A stretch of 64,000 nucleotides of DNA from Streptomyces sp. HUAS MG91 (GTDB taxonomy: Bacteria > Actinomycetota > Actinomycetes > Streptomycetales > Streptomycetaceae): assembly GCF_040529335.1 (NCBI RefSeq), contig NZ_CP159534.1, positions 4,836,001-4,900,000 on the forward strand. The letters run 5' to 3'. Below are positions 50,268-59,878 of this stretch, piece by piece. A program made the position numbers and the translations under genes. The notes beneath the pieces are model-generated. The model did no database searches. It had not been told where the DNA came from and saw nothing but the letters and a program-made list of their open reading frames with translations. How positions within the stretch are numbered: the stretch's first letter is position 1; each line of letters begins with the position of its first letter.

Positions 50268-50708
50268 ATGAGCACCGACCACGACTCCGCCGCCCCCGTC
50301 CGCTTCGACACCAAGATCGCCGTACTGCTCCGGGAGGACCTGGAGACCTGGCAGCGGCTGAACGTGACCGCGTTCCTGGTGAGCGGCCTCGGCACCCAGC
50401 ACCCCGAGGTGATCGGGGAGCCGTACGAGGACGCCGACGCCACCCCGTACCTGCCGATGCTGCGCCAGCCGGTGCTGGTCTTCGAGGGCGGCAAGGAGAC
50501 GCTGACGTCGGCGCACGCCAAGGCGGTGCAGCGGGGACTGCCGCGCGCCGTGTTCACCTCGGACCTGTTCACGACGGGCAACGACCGGGACAACCGGGCT
50601 GCCGTACGGGCCGTCGCCACGGACAGCCTCGACCTGGTGGGCATCGCCGTGTACGGGCCGAAGAACGCGGTCGACAAGATCCTGAAGGGCGCCCGGATGC
50701 ACCCGTGA
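50268..50708 (+). CDS. DUF2000 family protein
   Basis: The product is 146 residues. The blocks FDTKIAVLLREDLETWQRLNVTAFLVSGL, LPMLRQPVLVFEGGKETL, FTSDLFTTGNDRDNRAAVRAVATDSLDLVGIAVYGPKNAVDKILKG are those of DUF2000, a small alpha/beta protein related to peptidyl-tRNA hydrolase 2-like folds but of unknown activity. It is divergent from the AraC regulator and probably controlled by it. It ends shortly before a remnant of the dispersed repeat. Confidence 0.88.
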   Translation: MSTDHDSAAPVRFDTKIAVLLREDLETWQRLNVTAFLVSGLGTQHPEVIGEPYEDADATPYLPMLRQPVLVFEGGKETLTSAHAKAVQRGLPRAVFTSDLFTTGNDRDNRAAVRAVATDSLDLVGIAVYGPKNAVDKILKGARMHP

Positions 50709-50740
50709 GCCGACCAGCCACGACGAGACCCGCAGCCGAT
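50709..50740. repeat. Remnant of the dispersed palindromic element, copy E
   Basis: GACCAGCCACGACGAGACC (about 50713-50731) matches the outer flank of the right arm in copies A, C and D, but the central CGCGGGGAACTGCG part is missing. It lies at the convergent end of the DUF2000 and RpiR genes. Confidence 0.55.
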
Positions 50741-50763
50741 CGCACACCCGCGCCGCCCCCACC

Positions 50764-51642
50764 TCACCGCTTCTTCGGACGCAACAACTGCTCCCGCAGA
50801 AAGGTGAGTTGGTGCGACGTCTCCACGGCGCGCCCCTCGTCCAGCGCCGTCAGGGCCAGCAGCAGCGCGTCGACCACCACCAGCGCGGCCAGCGCCTCCG
50901 CCGTGATTCCGGTCGGCGTGTGCGGAGCCGTGAGCACCGCGTCGACCCGCGAGCCGTATGCCTCCGCCAGCTCGTCCGTCACCAGCACCACGCGCGCCCC
51001 GACCGCCCGCGCCCGGTCCACGACCACGGTGAGCTCGGGCAGGTCGCGGCCGGGCTGGAAGATCACCACGGCGTCCCCCCGGCCCACCCCGAGCAGCCGG
51101 TCCGCGAGGGCGAACCCGGTGTCGCCCAGGAAGCGCGCCCGCCGCCCGATCCGCCCGAGCGCCAGCGCCAGATGCCGCGCGGCCAGTTCGGAGGCCGCGA
51201 CCCCGTAACAGTGGATCTCGCCGGCCTGCGCCAGGATCCCCACCGCCTCCCGCAACGCGTCCCCCGGGGTCAGCCGCCGCGCGTGCTCGATGCGCTCGGC
51301 GGCCTCGTCGAACACCTCGCCCCAGATCCCGTCCAGGTCCTGCCCGACGTGGGCGATCCGGCGCTTGAGCCGTTCCTCGGGCGCCACCGCGGACGTGAAG
51401 TCGTTCGCCAACTCGCGCTTCAGGGCGGGCAGTCCGGCGTACCCGAGCCGTTGCAGCGTGCGCACCACGCTGGCGTTGCTCGTGCCGCTCGCCGTGCCCA
51501 GCTCCTGCGCCGACGCGAAGAGCAGCGACTCGGCGGGCGCGCTGACCAGGTACTGCGCCACCGCCCGCTCGGACGTGGACAGCCCGTCCCACCGCTCGCG
51601 CACGACCGCCCGCAGCCGCGCGACCCCCTCGGTAATTTCCAT
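50764..51642 (-). CDS. MurR/RpiR family transcriptional regulator
   Basis: The product is 292 residues from the ATG at 51642. The HTH_6 domain (RWDGLSTSERAVAQYLVSAPAESLLFASAQELGTASGTSNASVVRTLQRLGYAGLPALKRELA) is followed by a SIS domain (EIHCYGVAASELAARHLALALGRIG, DAVVIFQPGRDLPELTVVVDRARAVGARVVLVTD). SIS domains sense sugar phosphates or similar; no known ligand is apparent. Its start codon lies inside a GTAAT-N4-ATTAC palindrome, so it probably represses itself and the divergent C45/ABC operon. Confidence 0.92.
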   Translation of the reverse strand: MEITEGVARLRAVVRERWDGLSTSERAVAQYLVSAPAESLLFASAQELGTASGTSNASVVRTLQRLGYAGLPALKRELANDFTSAVAPEERLKRRIAHVGQDLDGIWGEVFDEAAERIEHARRLTPGDALREAVGILAQAGEIHCYGVAASELAARHLALALGRIGRRARFLGDTGFALADRLLGVGRGDAVVIFQPGRDLPELTVVVDRARAVGARVVLVTDELAEAYGSRVDAVLTAPHTPTGITAEALAALVVVDALLLALTALDEGRAVETSHQLTFLREQLLRPKKR

Positions 51643-51645
51643 TAC
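51632..51645. promoter_or_regulatory. RpiR-type operator 1 (GTAAT-N4-ATTAC)
   Basis: GTAATTTCCATTAC is a perfect 5+5 inverted repeat. It overlaps the start codon of the regulator gene, where binding would block its expression. It shares GTAATNNNCATTACAG with site 2, exactly 80 bases away. Confidence 0.7.
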
Positions 51646-51711
51646 AGGTATTGACTCTCGTGTGATGGTCGTTACTCTCCTGGTCAAAGCATTCCAAGTG
51701 GAGAGCGCTTC

Positions 51712-51725
51712 GTAATCAACATTAC
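51712..51725. promoter_or_regulatory. RpiR-type operator 2 (GTAAT-N4-ATTAC)
   Basis: GTAATCAACATTAC is the second perfect copy, 51 bases before the C45-family start codon. Together the sites could allow looping or cooperative repression of both directions. The stretch between them is the most AT-rich of the neighbourhood, as expected for promoters. Confidence 0.7.
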
Positions 51726-51775
51726 AGACAGCTGTGCAGGCAGCGCTGGACGAGCTCTCCGTGGCAAGGAGAACC

Positions 51776-52933
51776 ATGGCATCCCGGATCCTTCCGGTCA
51801 TCGACATCAGCGGCGCTCCTCTCGATCGCGGCCGCCAGTACGGCGAGGCGGTACGCCCCCGGCTGCACGCCGCGCTCGCCTACTACGAGGAGGCGTTCGG
51901 CCAGTCCGCCGGCCTCACCTGGGACCAGGTCACCGCCCGCGCCGCCCGCTGGCTGGAGCCGGTGCGCGACTACGCCCCCGAACTCCTCGACGAGATGCGG
52001 GGCATCGCCGACGGCGCGGGCGTCGGCCTCCTCGACGTGCTCGCCCTGAACGCCCGCGGCGAGGTCATCTACGACCGCTCGTTCAAGACCATGGCGGCCG
52101 CCGGGGAACCGGCCGAGGAGCCCGCCGAGGGCTGCACCTCGTTCGCCGCGTTCGGCGCGGCCAGCGGCGACGGCCACGTCTGGGCGGGCCAGAACTGGGA
52201 CTGGCGGGCGGGCGTCGCCGACACCGTCGTCATGATCCGCATCGTGCAGCCGCCCAAACCCACCGTGATCATGCAGGTGGAGGCGGGCCAGGTCGGCCGC
52301 CAGGGCGCCAACTCCGCGGGCATCGCCCTCAACGCCAACGGCCTCGGCGGCCGCTTCAGCGACGCGATCGGCCTGCCTCAGACCGTCGTACGCCGCAGCG
52401 TCCTCGACACCCACACCGTCACCGACGCCCTCGACGTGCTGTGCCGCACCCGCGCCCACATCGCCAGCAACGCCCTGCTCACCTGCCGCGAGGGCTTCGC
52501 CGTCGACCTGGAGACCACCCCGGCCGGCATCGGCTGGATGTACCCGACCGACGGCCTCCTGGTCCACGGCAACCACTACCAGGCCGGTGTCCCGGCCGCC
52601 CTCGCCGCCGACTACCGGCCCCTGTCCTCCGACTCCCTCGTCCGCGTCCCGCGCGCCGAGCAGGGCCTCGCCGCCCTGCGCGCCTCCACCGGCCCCGACG
52701 AGTCCCGCAAGCTGATCAAGCAGGCCATGTCCGACCACCTCGGCCTGCCCGAGTCCCTGTGCACGCACCCCGACGCCCGCGCGCCCCAGATCAAGCACTG
52801 GATGACCCTGGTCTCCTCCTGCGTGGACCTGACCAGTGGCGACTACCACGTCACGGCGGGCACCCCGTGCGACCGCGACTACCAGCACCTGCCCTGGAAC
52901 CTCTACGACGGCCCGTACGGAGACGCCAGATGA
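51776..52933 (+). CDS. C45-family Ntn hydrolase (acyl-CoA:6-APA acyltransferase-like)
   Basis: The product is 385 residues from the ATG at 51776 with AAGGAG. It resembles the C45 autoproteolytic Ntn family: the nucleophile C120 in EGCTSFAAFG, preceded by an N-terminal propeptide-like region of 119 residues with DRGRQYGEAVRP and DYAPELLDEMRGIADGAG; then HVWAGQNWDWRAG; and NSAGIALNANGLGG. Cleavage before C120 would generate the active enzyme. Relatives hydrolyse or transfer acyl groups on amides such as isopenicillin N or beta-alanyl amines. It is the first gene of an operon with a peptide-type ABC importer, so it may deacylate an imported compound. Confidence 0.85.
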   Translation: MASRILPVIDISGAPLDRGRQYGEAVRPRLHAALAYYEEAFGQSAGLTWDQVTARAARWLEPVRDYAPELLDEMRGIADGAGVGLLDVLALNARGEVIYDRSFKTMAAAGEPAEEPAEGCTSFAAFGAASGDGHVWAGQNWDWRAGVADTVVMIRIVQPPKPTVIMQVEAGQVGRQGANSAGIALNANGLGGRFSDAIGLPQTVVRRSVLDTHTVTDALDVLCRTRAHIASNALLTCREGFAVDLETTPAGIGWMYPTDGLLVHGNHYQAGVPAALAADYRPLSSDSLVRVPRAEQGLAALRASTGPDESRKLIKQAMSDHLGLPESLCTHPDARAPQIKHWMTLVSSCVDLTSGDYHVTAGTPCDRDYQHLPWNLYDGPYGDAR

Positions 52934-54600
52934 CCACGGCACGACGAGGGAAACCGACGGCCCGCGCGGCGCTCACCGCGCTCACCGCCACCGCCCTGCT
53001 CGCCGCCACCGGCTGCGCGGGAGCCGACCGCCCCGCCGGGGGCACCGCCCTCCTCGACGCCTCCCGGCTGAAGCTCGACGCGACGACCCCCGCCGCCGCG
53101 TCCCCGCTGAAGAGGGCGAACTGGCTCCTGGAGGACGAGCCCGACTCCCTCGACCTCGACACCGGCGGATCCAGCGCCGGCCGCGTCGTCCTCACCAACG
53201 TCTGCGAGCGGCTCTACCAGCTCCAGCCGGACATGACGACGAAGCCGTTCCTGGCGCGCAGGGCCACCACGTCCGCCGACGGCAGGAAGCTCACCCTCAC
53301 GATCCGCGACGGCGTCACGTTCCACGACGGCACGAAGCTGACCGCCGACGACGTCCTGTGGTCGCTGAAGCGGCACGCCGCCGACGGCATGGAGCAGTCC
53401 GACGAGTTCGGCAACGTCGCCTCGATGCGGAAGACCGGCCCCGACGAGGTCACCGTCCGCTTCACCCGCCCCGACGCCGTCTTCGCCAAGGCCCTCGCCG
53501 GAGACGCCGGCATCGTCTGGAACCGGCGCCAGGTGGAGAAGTCCGGCAAGGAGTACGGCACCCCCGGCCGGCCCGACGCCTGCTCGGGCCCGTACGAACT
53601 GGCCTCCTGGAAGTCCGGCGACTCCCTCACCCTGCGCGCCTACGACGGCTACTGGGGCAAGAAGCCGCTGACCCGCGAGGTCGTCTTCCGCTGGGCCGCC
53701 GACAGCGCCTTCGTCAACGCGCTGCGGACCGGCGCCGCCGACGGCGCCTACGCCGAGTCGCCGAACACGGCCGCCGCGCTCCTCGCCGACAAGGACCTCA
53801 AGCAGTACTACGGCCCCTCCACCGCCTCCCTCGTCCTCATCCCCACCGACCGCGGCGGCCTCGCCGACCCGCGGATCCGCCGCGCCCTCTCCCTCGCCCT
53901 CGACCGCAAGGGCATCGCCGAATCCGGCTTCGGCGGTCTCGTCCAGCCGTGGGCCACCCCCGTCGGCTCCGGCGCCTGGGGCTACGAGAAGACCGCGTTC
54001 GCCGCCGCGCAGAAGGAGCTGTCCGACTACGCGCCCGCCTCGCCCACCGACGCCGACATCGAGCGGGCGAAGCGACTGGTGAAGGCGGCCGACCCCGGCA
54101 CCGACCCCGTCGTCATCGGCACCGACGCCACCCAGGGCCGCGCCGTCATCGCCAACGCCACCCGCGCCGCCCTCCAGAGCATCGGCGTGCGCGCCGAGAT
54201 CAGGACGGTCCCCACCTCGCAGTTCGAGGAGTTCTACAGCGACCCCGCCGCCCGGTCCGACATCGACGTGCTCGTGGGCGACTGGTACATCTCCAAGGCC
54301 GACCCCATGGGCTTCTACAAGAACGGCAAGTCCGACTCGCCCAACAACTGGGCGGGCTTCAAGGACGCCGCCTACGACCGCAAGGTCACGGAGGCGCTCG
54401 GCACCCTCGACGACACCGAGCGGTCCGCGCTCGCGATCGACGTGCAGCGCGCGTTCGTGAAGTCGGCCGTCTGGATCGGGATCGCCCAGGTCCCCACGAT
54501 CCTCGTCCTGGACCGCGGACTCACCGGACCCACCGCGTCCCAGGCCTACCTGTACTACCCGTGGGCGGCCGGACTCGGCGCGCGGAAGGACCCGTCATGA
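52930..54600 (+). CDS. ABC transporter substrate-binding lipoprotein (family 5)
   Basis: The product is 556 residues, overlapping the previous stop by ATGA. The lipobox LLAATGC places the lipid Cys at residue 29. Family 5 (Dpp/Opp/NikA) features include LLEDEPDSLDLDTGGSSAGRVVLTNVCERLYQLQPD, KLTLTIRDGVTFHDGTKLTADDVLWSLKR, GPYELASWKSGDSLTLRAYDGYWG and RIRRALSLALDRKGIAESGFGG. The conserved KAAADAYAQSP-like ligand region is GAADGAYAESPNTAA. It captures the substrate outside the membrane for the permease pair encoded next. Confidence 0.92.
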   Translation: MTTARRGKPTARAALTALTATALLAATGCAGADRPAGGTALLDASRLKLDATTPAAASPLKRANWLLEDEPDSLDLDTGGSSAGRVVLTNVCERLYQLQPDMTTKPFLARRATTSADGRKLTLTIRDGVTFHDGTKLTADDVLWSLKRHAADGMEQSDEFGNVASMRKTGPDEVTVRFTRPDAVFAKALAGDAGIVWNRRQVEKSGKEYGTPGRPDACSGPYELASWKSGDSLTLRAYDGYWGKKPLTREVVFRWAADSAFVNALRTGAADGAYAESPNTAAALLADKDLKQYYGPSTASLVLIPTDRGGLADPRIRRALSLALDRKGIAESGFGGLVQPWATPVGSGAWGYEKTAFAAAQKELSDYAPASPTDADIERAKRLVKAADPGTDPVVIGTDATQGRAVIANATRAALQSIGVRAEIRTVPTSQFEEFYSDPAARSDIDVLVGDWYISKADPMGFYKNGKSDSPNNWAGFKDAAYDRKVTEALGTLDDTERSALAIDVQRAFVKSAVWIGIAQVPTILVLDRGLTGPTASQAYLYYPWAAGLGARKDPS

Positions 54601-55550
54601 ACCCAGCAGCCCTGCTCCGCCGTGTCACGGGCCTCGTCGCCACCCTCTTCGCCGCCTCCTTCGTCATCTTCGCCGCCGTCTACGCCGCCCCCGGCGACCC
54701 CGCGGTCTTCCTCGCGGGCGGCCGCGACAAGCTCACCCCCGAACGGCTCGCCGAGGTCCGCGCCCAGTACCACCTCGACGAACCGCTGATCGAGCAGTAC
54801 GGCCGCTGGCTGTGGGACACCGCCCACCTCGACCTCGGCCGCTCCTTCAAGTACAGCGACCAGGTCGCCGACCTGATCGCCTCCCGGCTGCCCACCACCC
54901 TCGAACTCGTCGCGTACGCCACCCTCCTGTACGTGGTCCTCGGCGTCGGCGCCGGCATCCTCGCCGCCGTGAAGCGCTCCACCTGGGTCGACTCGGCGGT
55001 CGTCGGCGGTACCACCCTCTTCGCCTCCGTCCCGTCCTTCGTGGCGGCCATCGCGCTCGTCTCGTTCTTCGGCGTGAAGCTCGACTGGTTCCCGGTCACC
55101 GGAGCGGGCGAGGGGCTCGCGGGCACCGTCCACCACCTCACCCTGCCCGCGCTCTCCCTCGCCCTCGGCGCCCTCGCGATCATCAGCCGCGTCACCCGGC
55201 AGGCGATGGCGGACGCCGCGGCCTCCGACCACGTCGAGGCGGCCCGCGCCTCCGGCGTCCCCGAACGCGACATCGTCCGCCGCCACGTCCTGCGCAACGC
55301 GCTCGGCCCGATCGTCACCATGTGCGGCCTGGTCATGGCGGGCATGCTCGCCGGCACCGTCGTCGTCGAGACGGCGTTCGGCATCAGCGGCATCGGCTCG
55401 CTGCTCGTCAACGCGATCAACACCCACGACTTCCCGGTCGCCCAGGCGGTCCTGCTCCTGATGGTCACCGGCTACGTGGTCGTCACCACCCTGGTCGACC
55501 TGGCGCACCCGCTGCTCGACCCGCGTGTGAAGGAGGTACGCACGGCATGA
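54597..55550 (+). CDS. ABC transporter permease (DppB type)
   Basis: The product is 317 residues with about six helices. RVTGLVATLFAASFVIFAAVYAAPGDPAVFL is the DppB N-terminus. LLRSIYG-like sequence DTAHLDLGRSFKYSDQVADLIASRLPTTLELVAYA and the EAA loop DHVEAARASGVPERDIVRRHVLRNALGPIVTMCG are diagnostic. It overlaps both neighbours by ATGA. It is the first of two permease subunits. Confidence 0.95.
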   Translation: MNPAALLRRVTGLVATLFAASFVIFAAVYAAPGDPAVFLAGGRDKLTPERLAEVRAQYHLDEPLIEQYGRWLWDTAHLDLGRSFKYSDQVADLIASRLPTTLELVAYATLLYVVLGVGAGILAAVKRSTWVDSAVVGGTTLFASVPSFVAAIALVSFFGVKLDWFPVTGAGEGLAGTVHHLTLPALSLALGALAIISRVTRQAMADAAASDHVEAARASGVPERDIVRRHVLRNALGPIVTMCGLVMAGMLAGTVVVETAFGISGIGSLLVNAINTHDFPVAQAVLLLMVTGYVVVTTLVDLAHPLLDPRVKEVRTA

Positions 55551-56398
55551 CCACGCTCACCCTCACCACCCCGGCCGGGTCCCGCCCGCGCCGCCCGCTG
55601 AGCGTCACCGTGGCCGGCGCGCTCCTCGCCCTCGTGGTGCTCGCCGCCCTGTGCGCCCCGCTCCTCGCGCCGTACGCACCCGACACCATCGACCTGTCGG
55701 CGTCCCTCGTCGGCACCGGCGGCGACCACCTCCTCGGCACCGACTCCTCCGGCCAGGACCTGCTCTCCCGCGCGCTGTACGGAGCCCGCTCCAGCCTCGT
55801 CGCCCCGGTGGCCCTCCTCGCGGTGGCCGCGGTCCTCGGTGTCACGCTCGGGGTGCTCGCCGCCTGGCGCGGCGGCTGGGTCGACACGCTCGTCTCGCGC
55901 CTGACCGACGTCATGTACGCGTTCCCGGGCCTGCTGTTCACCGTCCTGATCATCGCCGTCTTCGGCGCGGGCATGACCACGTCGGTGCTCGCCCTGGGCC
56001 TCGCCTTCACCCCGACGATCGCCAAGTACACCCGTTCCCTGGCCCTGGCGGAGACCCGCAAGCCGTACGTCGACGCCTACCGCGTCCAGGGCATGGGCGG
56101 CGCCCGGATCTGCGTCCTGCACCTCGTCCCGAACCTGGGCCGCGCGATCCTCGGCTACCTCGTCGTCCTCTTCGGCGAGGCCCTGATGTCCCTGGCGACC
56201 CTCTCCTACCTGGGCTTCGGCGCCCAGCCGCCGTCCTCCGACTGGGGGCTGATGGTCCAGGAGGGCCAGGCCGCCGTCGTCCAGGGCGCGCTGCTGCCCG
56301 CCCTCGTGCCCGGCACGGCCATCGCCCTGGTCGTCGTCTCCTTCAACGTCGTCGGGGTCTGGGCCGCCGACCGCCTCGGAAAGCAGGACCGACGATGA
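55547..56398 (+). CDS. ABC transporter permease (DppC type)
   Basis: The product is 283 residues with about six helices. LGTDSSGQDLLSRALYGARSSLVAPVALLAVAAVLGVTLGVLAAWRGGWVD is the DppC core, and the EAA loop is KPYVDAYRVQGMGGARICVLHLVPNLGRAILGYLVVLFGEALMSLATLSYLGFG. It overlaps the ATPase gene by ATGA and pairs with the preceding permease to form the channel. Confidence 0.95.
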   Translation: MTTLTLTTPAGSRPRRPLSVTVAGALLALVVLAALCAPLLAPYAPDTIDLSASLVGTGGDHLLGTDSSGQDLLSRALYGARSSLVAPVALLAVAAVLGVTLGVLAAWRGGWVDTLVSRLTDVMYAFPGLLFTVLIIAVFGAGMTTSVLALGLAFTPTIAKYTRSLALAETRKPYVDAYRVQGMGGARICVLHLVPNLGRAILGYLVVLFGEALMSLATLSYLGFGAQPPSSDWGLMVQEGQAAVVQGALLPALVPGTAIALVVVSFNVVGVWAADRLGKQDRR

Positions 56399-57399
56399 CG
56401 CAGCTGCTGTCCCTGAAGGACCTGACCGTCGCCGTCCCCGGCACGGCCCGCCCGCTCCTCGACTGCGTCACCCTCACCGTCGCCGAGGGCGAAGTCGTCG
56501 GCCTGGTGGGGGAGTCGGGCTCCGGCAAGTCGACCACGGCGAAGGCCGCCCTCGGCCTGCTCCCGCCCGACGCCACCACCACCGGCACGGTCGAGGTGGC
56601 CGGGCGGGACGTCCTGGCCCTGCGCGGCGAGGAGTTGCGGGCCCACCGCTCCGACACCGTCGCGATGATCCACCAGGACCCGCGCGCCGCCCTCAACCCG
56701 GTCCGCCGCATCGGCGACTTCCTCACCGAACGCGGCGCCACGAAGGAGGGCGCCGCCGAACTCCTCGCCGCCGTGGGCCTGTCCGAGCCGGCCCGCCGGC
56801 TGCGCCAGCGCCCGCACGAACTGTCCGGCGGCATGCTCCAGCGCGTCGTCATCGCCGGCGCACTCGCGGCCCGCCCCCGCCTCCTCCTCGCCGACGAGGC
56901 GACCAGCGCCCTCGACGTGACGACCCAGGCGGAGATCCTCACCCAGCTCCGCGAGGTCCGCCGGGCCCAGGGCGCCGGCCTGCTCTTCATCACCCACGAC
57001 CTGCACCTCGCGGCGGCCTACTGCGACCGGGTCTACGTCATGTACGCGGGCCGCATCGCCGAACACCGCACGGCGAAGGCCCTGTTCACCACCCCGGCCC
57101 ACCCCTACACCCGCGGCCTGCTGGCCTGCTCCCCGACCCTGGGCGACGACCGCCCCCTCCACCCCATCCCGGGCAAACCCCCGTCCCTGGCAGAGTCCTT
57201 CGACGGCTGCCCGTTCGTGACCCGATGCCCAGAGGCGGAGGAGGCGTGCGGGACGTGGAGCCCGGAGCCGCACGGGCTGGAGGACGGCGGAGAGGTCACG
57301 TGCCGCAGAGCCTTGGGCAGTCTGCCGCCTGGGGCGGCAGGGTGGGCAAGGCGGCCCCCGGTGCCGAGCAACGAGAAAGAAGGGGTGAGCCCCAAGTGA
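56395..57399 (+). CDS. ABC transporter ATP-binding protein (DppD type)
   Basis: The product is 334 residues. Walker A is GESGSGKSTTAKA, the ABC signature ELSGGMLQRVVIA, Walker B LLLADEATSALD and the H-loop FITHDLHLA. The C-terminal oligopeptide-transport region has HPYTRGLLACSPTLGDDRPLHPIPGKPPSL and a Cys-rich part (GCPFVTRCPEAEEACG, TCRRALGS), which in Dpp/Opp ATPases binds a 4Fe-4S cluster or metal. The tail after this is not conserved. The stop overlaps the next gene's GTG. Confidence 0.95.
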   Translation: MTQLLSLKDLTVAVPGTARPLLDCVTLTVAEGEVVGLVGESGSGKSTTAKAALGLLPPDATTTGTVEVAGRDVLALRGEELRAHRSDTVAMIHQDPRAALNPVRRIGDFLTERGATKEGAAELLAAVGLSEPARRLRQRPHELSGGMLQRVVIAGALAARPRLLLADEATSALDVTTQAEILTQLREVRRAQGAGLLFITHDLHLAAAYCDRVYVMYAGRIAEHRTAKALFTTPAHPYTRGLLACSPTLGDDRPLHPIPGKPPSLAESFDGCPFVTRCPEAEEACGTWSPEPHGLEDGGEVTCRRALGSLPPGAAGWARRPPVPSNEKEGVSPK

Positions 57400-58211
57400 C
57401 CTCTACAGCACCGCTCCTGGACGTCACCGACCTCAGCAAGACCTACCCCCTCCCGGCCGGCGGCAGCCACACCGCGGCGGACGCCATCACCTTCACCCTC
57501 CACCCCGGCGGAGCCCTCGGCATCGTCGGCGAATCGGGCTCCGGCAAGACGACCGTCGCCCGCATGCTGGTCGGCCTGGTCCGCCCGGACCACGGCACGA
57601 TCAAGGTCGACGGCACCGTCCGCCCGCCGAAATCCCCGCGCGGCCGTACCGCCCGCCTCGCCCGCGCCCGCCAGATCCAGATGGTCTTCCAGGACCCGTA
57701 CATCTCCCTGGACCCGAGGCTGACCGCCGAGCAGTGCCTGCGCGCGGCCCTGCGCCTGCACGGCCGCGACCCGTCCCTGGCCGCGGAGCTCCTCGACCGG
57801 GTGGGCCTCGGCGCGCGGGAGGCGACCGCGCTGCCCCGCCGGCTCTCCGGCGGCCAGCGCCAGCGCCTGGCCATCGCCCGGGCGCTCGCCGTGGACCCGC
57901 GCATCCTGGTCCTGGACGAGGCGGTCGCGGCGCTGGACGTGTCGATCCAGGCCCAGATCCTCGGCCTGCTCGACGAGATCCGCCGCGACACGGGCGTGGC
58001 CCTCGTCTTCGTCAGCCACGACCTGGCCGTCGTCCAGCACGTCACCGACGAGGTCCTGGTGATGCGCCGGGGCCGGGCCGTCGAACAGGGGCCGACCCGC
58101 CGGGTGCTGACGGCGCCCACGGACCCGTACACCCGGCTGCTGCTCGCCTCGGTGCCCGGCGAGGGCTGGGACCCGGCCGACGCGGTGACGGCCCGCGCCG
58201 CGCTCGCCTGA
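57396..58211 (+). CDS. ABC transporter ATP-binding protein (DppF type)
   Basis: The product is 271 residues from a GTG at 57396 with AAGGGG. Walker A GESGSGKTTVARML, signature RLSGGQRQRLAIARAL, Walker B ILVLDEAVAALD (the usual Thr-Ser of the D-loop region replaced by Val-Ala) and H-loop FVSHDLAVV are present. It lacks the C-terminal Cys-rich cluster of its partner, as is normal for DppF. Together the six genes form a complete importer with a hydrolase, ended by a strong hairpin. Confidence 0.95.
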   Translation: MTSTAPLLDVTDLSKTYPLPAGGSHTAADAITFTLHPGGALGIVGESGSGKTTVARMLVGLVRPDHGTIKVDGTVRPPKSPRGRTARLARARQIQMVFQDPYISLDPRLTAEQCLRAALRLHGRDPSLAAELLDRVGLGAREATALPRRLSGGQRQRLAIARALAVDPRILVLDEAVAALDVSIQAQILGLLDEIRRDTGVALVFVSHDLAVVQHVTDEVLVMRRGRAVEQGPTRRVLTAPTDPYTRLLLASVPGEGWDPADAVTARAALA

Positions 58212-58227
58212 CCGCACCGGAAAAGGC

Positions 58228-58260
58228 AGGAGCCCCGCTGCCGTGAGGCGCGGGGCTCCT
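58228..58260 (+). terminator. Hairpin after the ABC importer operon
   Basis: AGGAGCCCCGC (58228-58238) pairs perfectly with GCGGGGCTCCT (58250-58260), loop of 11 bases. The stem starts 16 bases past the last stop, and a TTGGGT stretch follows. Confidence 0.85.
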
Positions 58261-58329
58261 TGGGTACTGCTCTAGGTTCCGGATCAGATCACGACTGGCA
58301 CCTGCCAGGTGATCTCAGTGATCGGAAGG

Positions 58330-58533
58330 TCACATGGGGGTGACGTTCTCCGCCTGCGGGCCCTTCGGACCCTGCGTGACGTCGAAGCTGACGGCCTGGT
58401 TCTCCTCGAGGGAGCGGAAGCCGTTCGCGTTGATCGCCGAGTAGTGGACGAAGACGTCCGGGCCGCCGCCCTCCTGGGCGATGAAGCCGAAGCCCTTTTC
58501 AGCGTTGAACCACTTCACGGTTCCGGTAGCCAT
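58330..58533 (-). CDS. Cold-shock domain protein
   Basis: The product is 67 residues from the ATG at 58533, directly behind AGGAGGG. It carries the RNP1 and RNP2 nucleic-acid-binding motifs KGFGFI and VFVHYSAI, starting [17 protein letters not shown], the standard CspA layout. It binds single-stranded DNA and RNA, probably as an RNA chaperone. In streptomycetes, as I recall, a cold-shock gene also stands next to mqnA. The 5' region (58534 onwards) is unusually long for this genome and can form a hairpin. Confidence 0.96.
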   Translation of the reverse strand: MATGTVKWFNAEKGFGFIAQEGGGPDVFVHYSAINANGFRSLEENQAVSFDVTQGPKGPQAENVTPM

Positions 58534-59698
<1,165 letters not shown>

Positions 59699-59713
59699 GC
59701 CCGCGGGCGCCCG

Positions 59714-59749
59714 CCGGAATTCCACGGTGAGCCGTACACGGAATTCCGG
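59714..59749 (+). terminator. Inverted repeat after mqnA
   Basis: CCGGAATTCC (59714-59723) pairs with GGAATTCCGG (59740-59749), and the inside ACGG/CCGT extends the stem around TGAG. A T-rich stretch (CTTATTTCTTTGG) follows. It starts 16 bases after the stop. Confidence 0.75.
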
Positions 59750-59878
59750 TGAACACTGTCCTTATTTCTTTGGTTCCGATATGAAATCGGGCTGGGCCGA
59801 ACGCCGTATGAGCTGTGCGGCACAGGGCCTACTCTGCTGGGGTGCGTGCCGTCTCAGGACCCGGGGGAGGTTCTTCGC

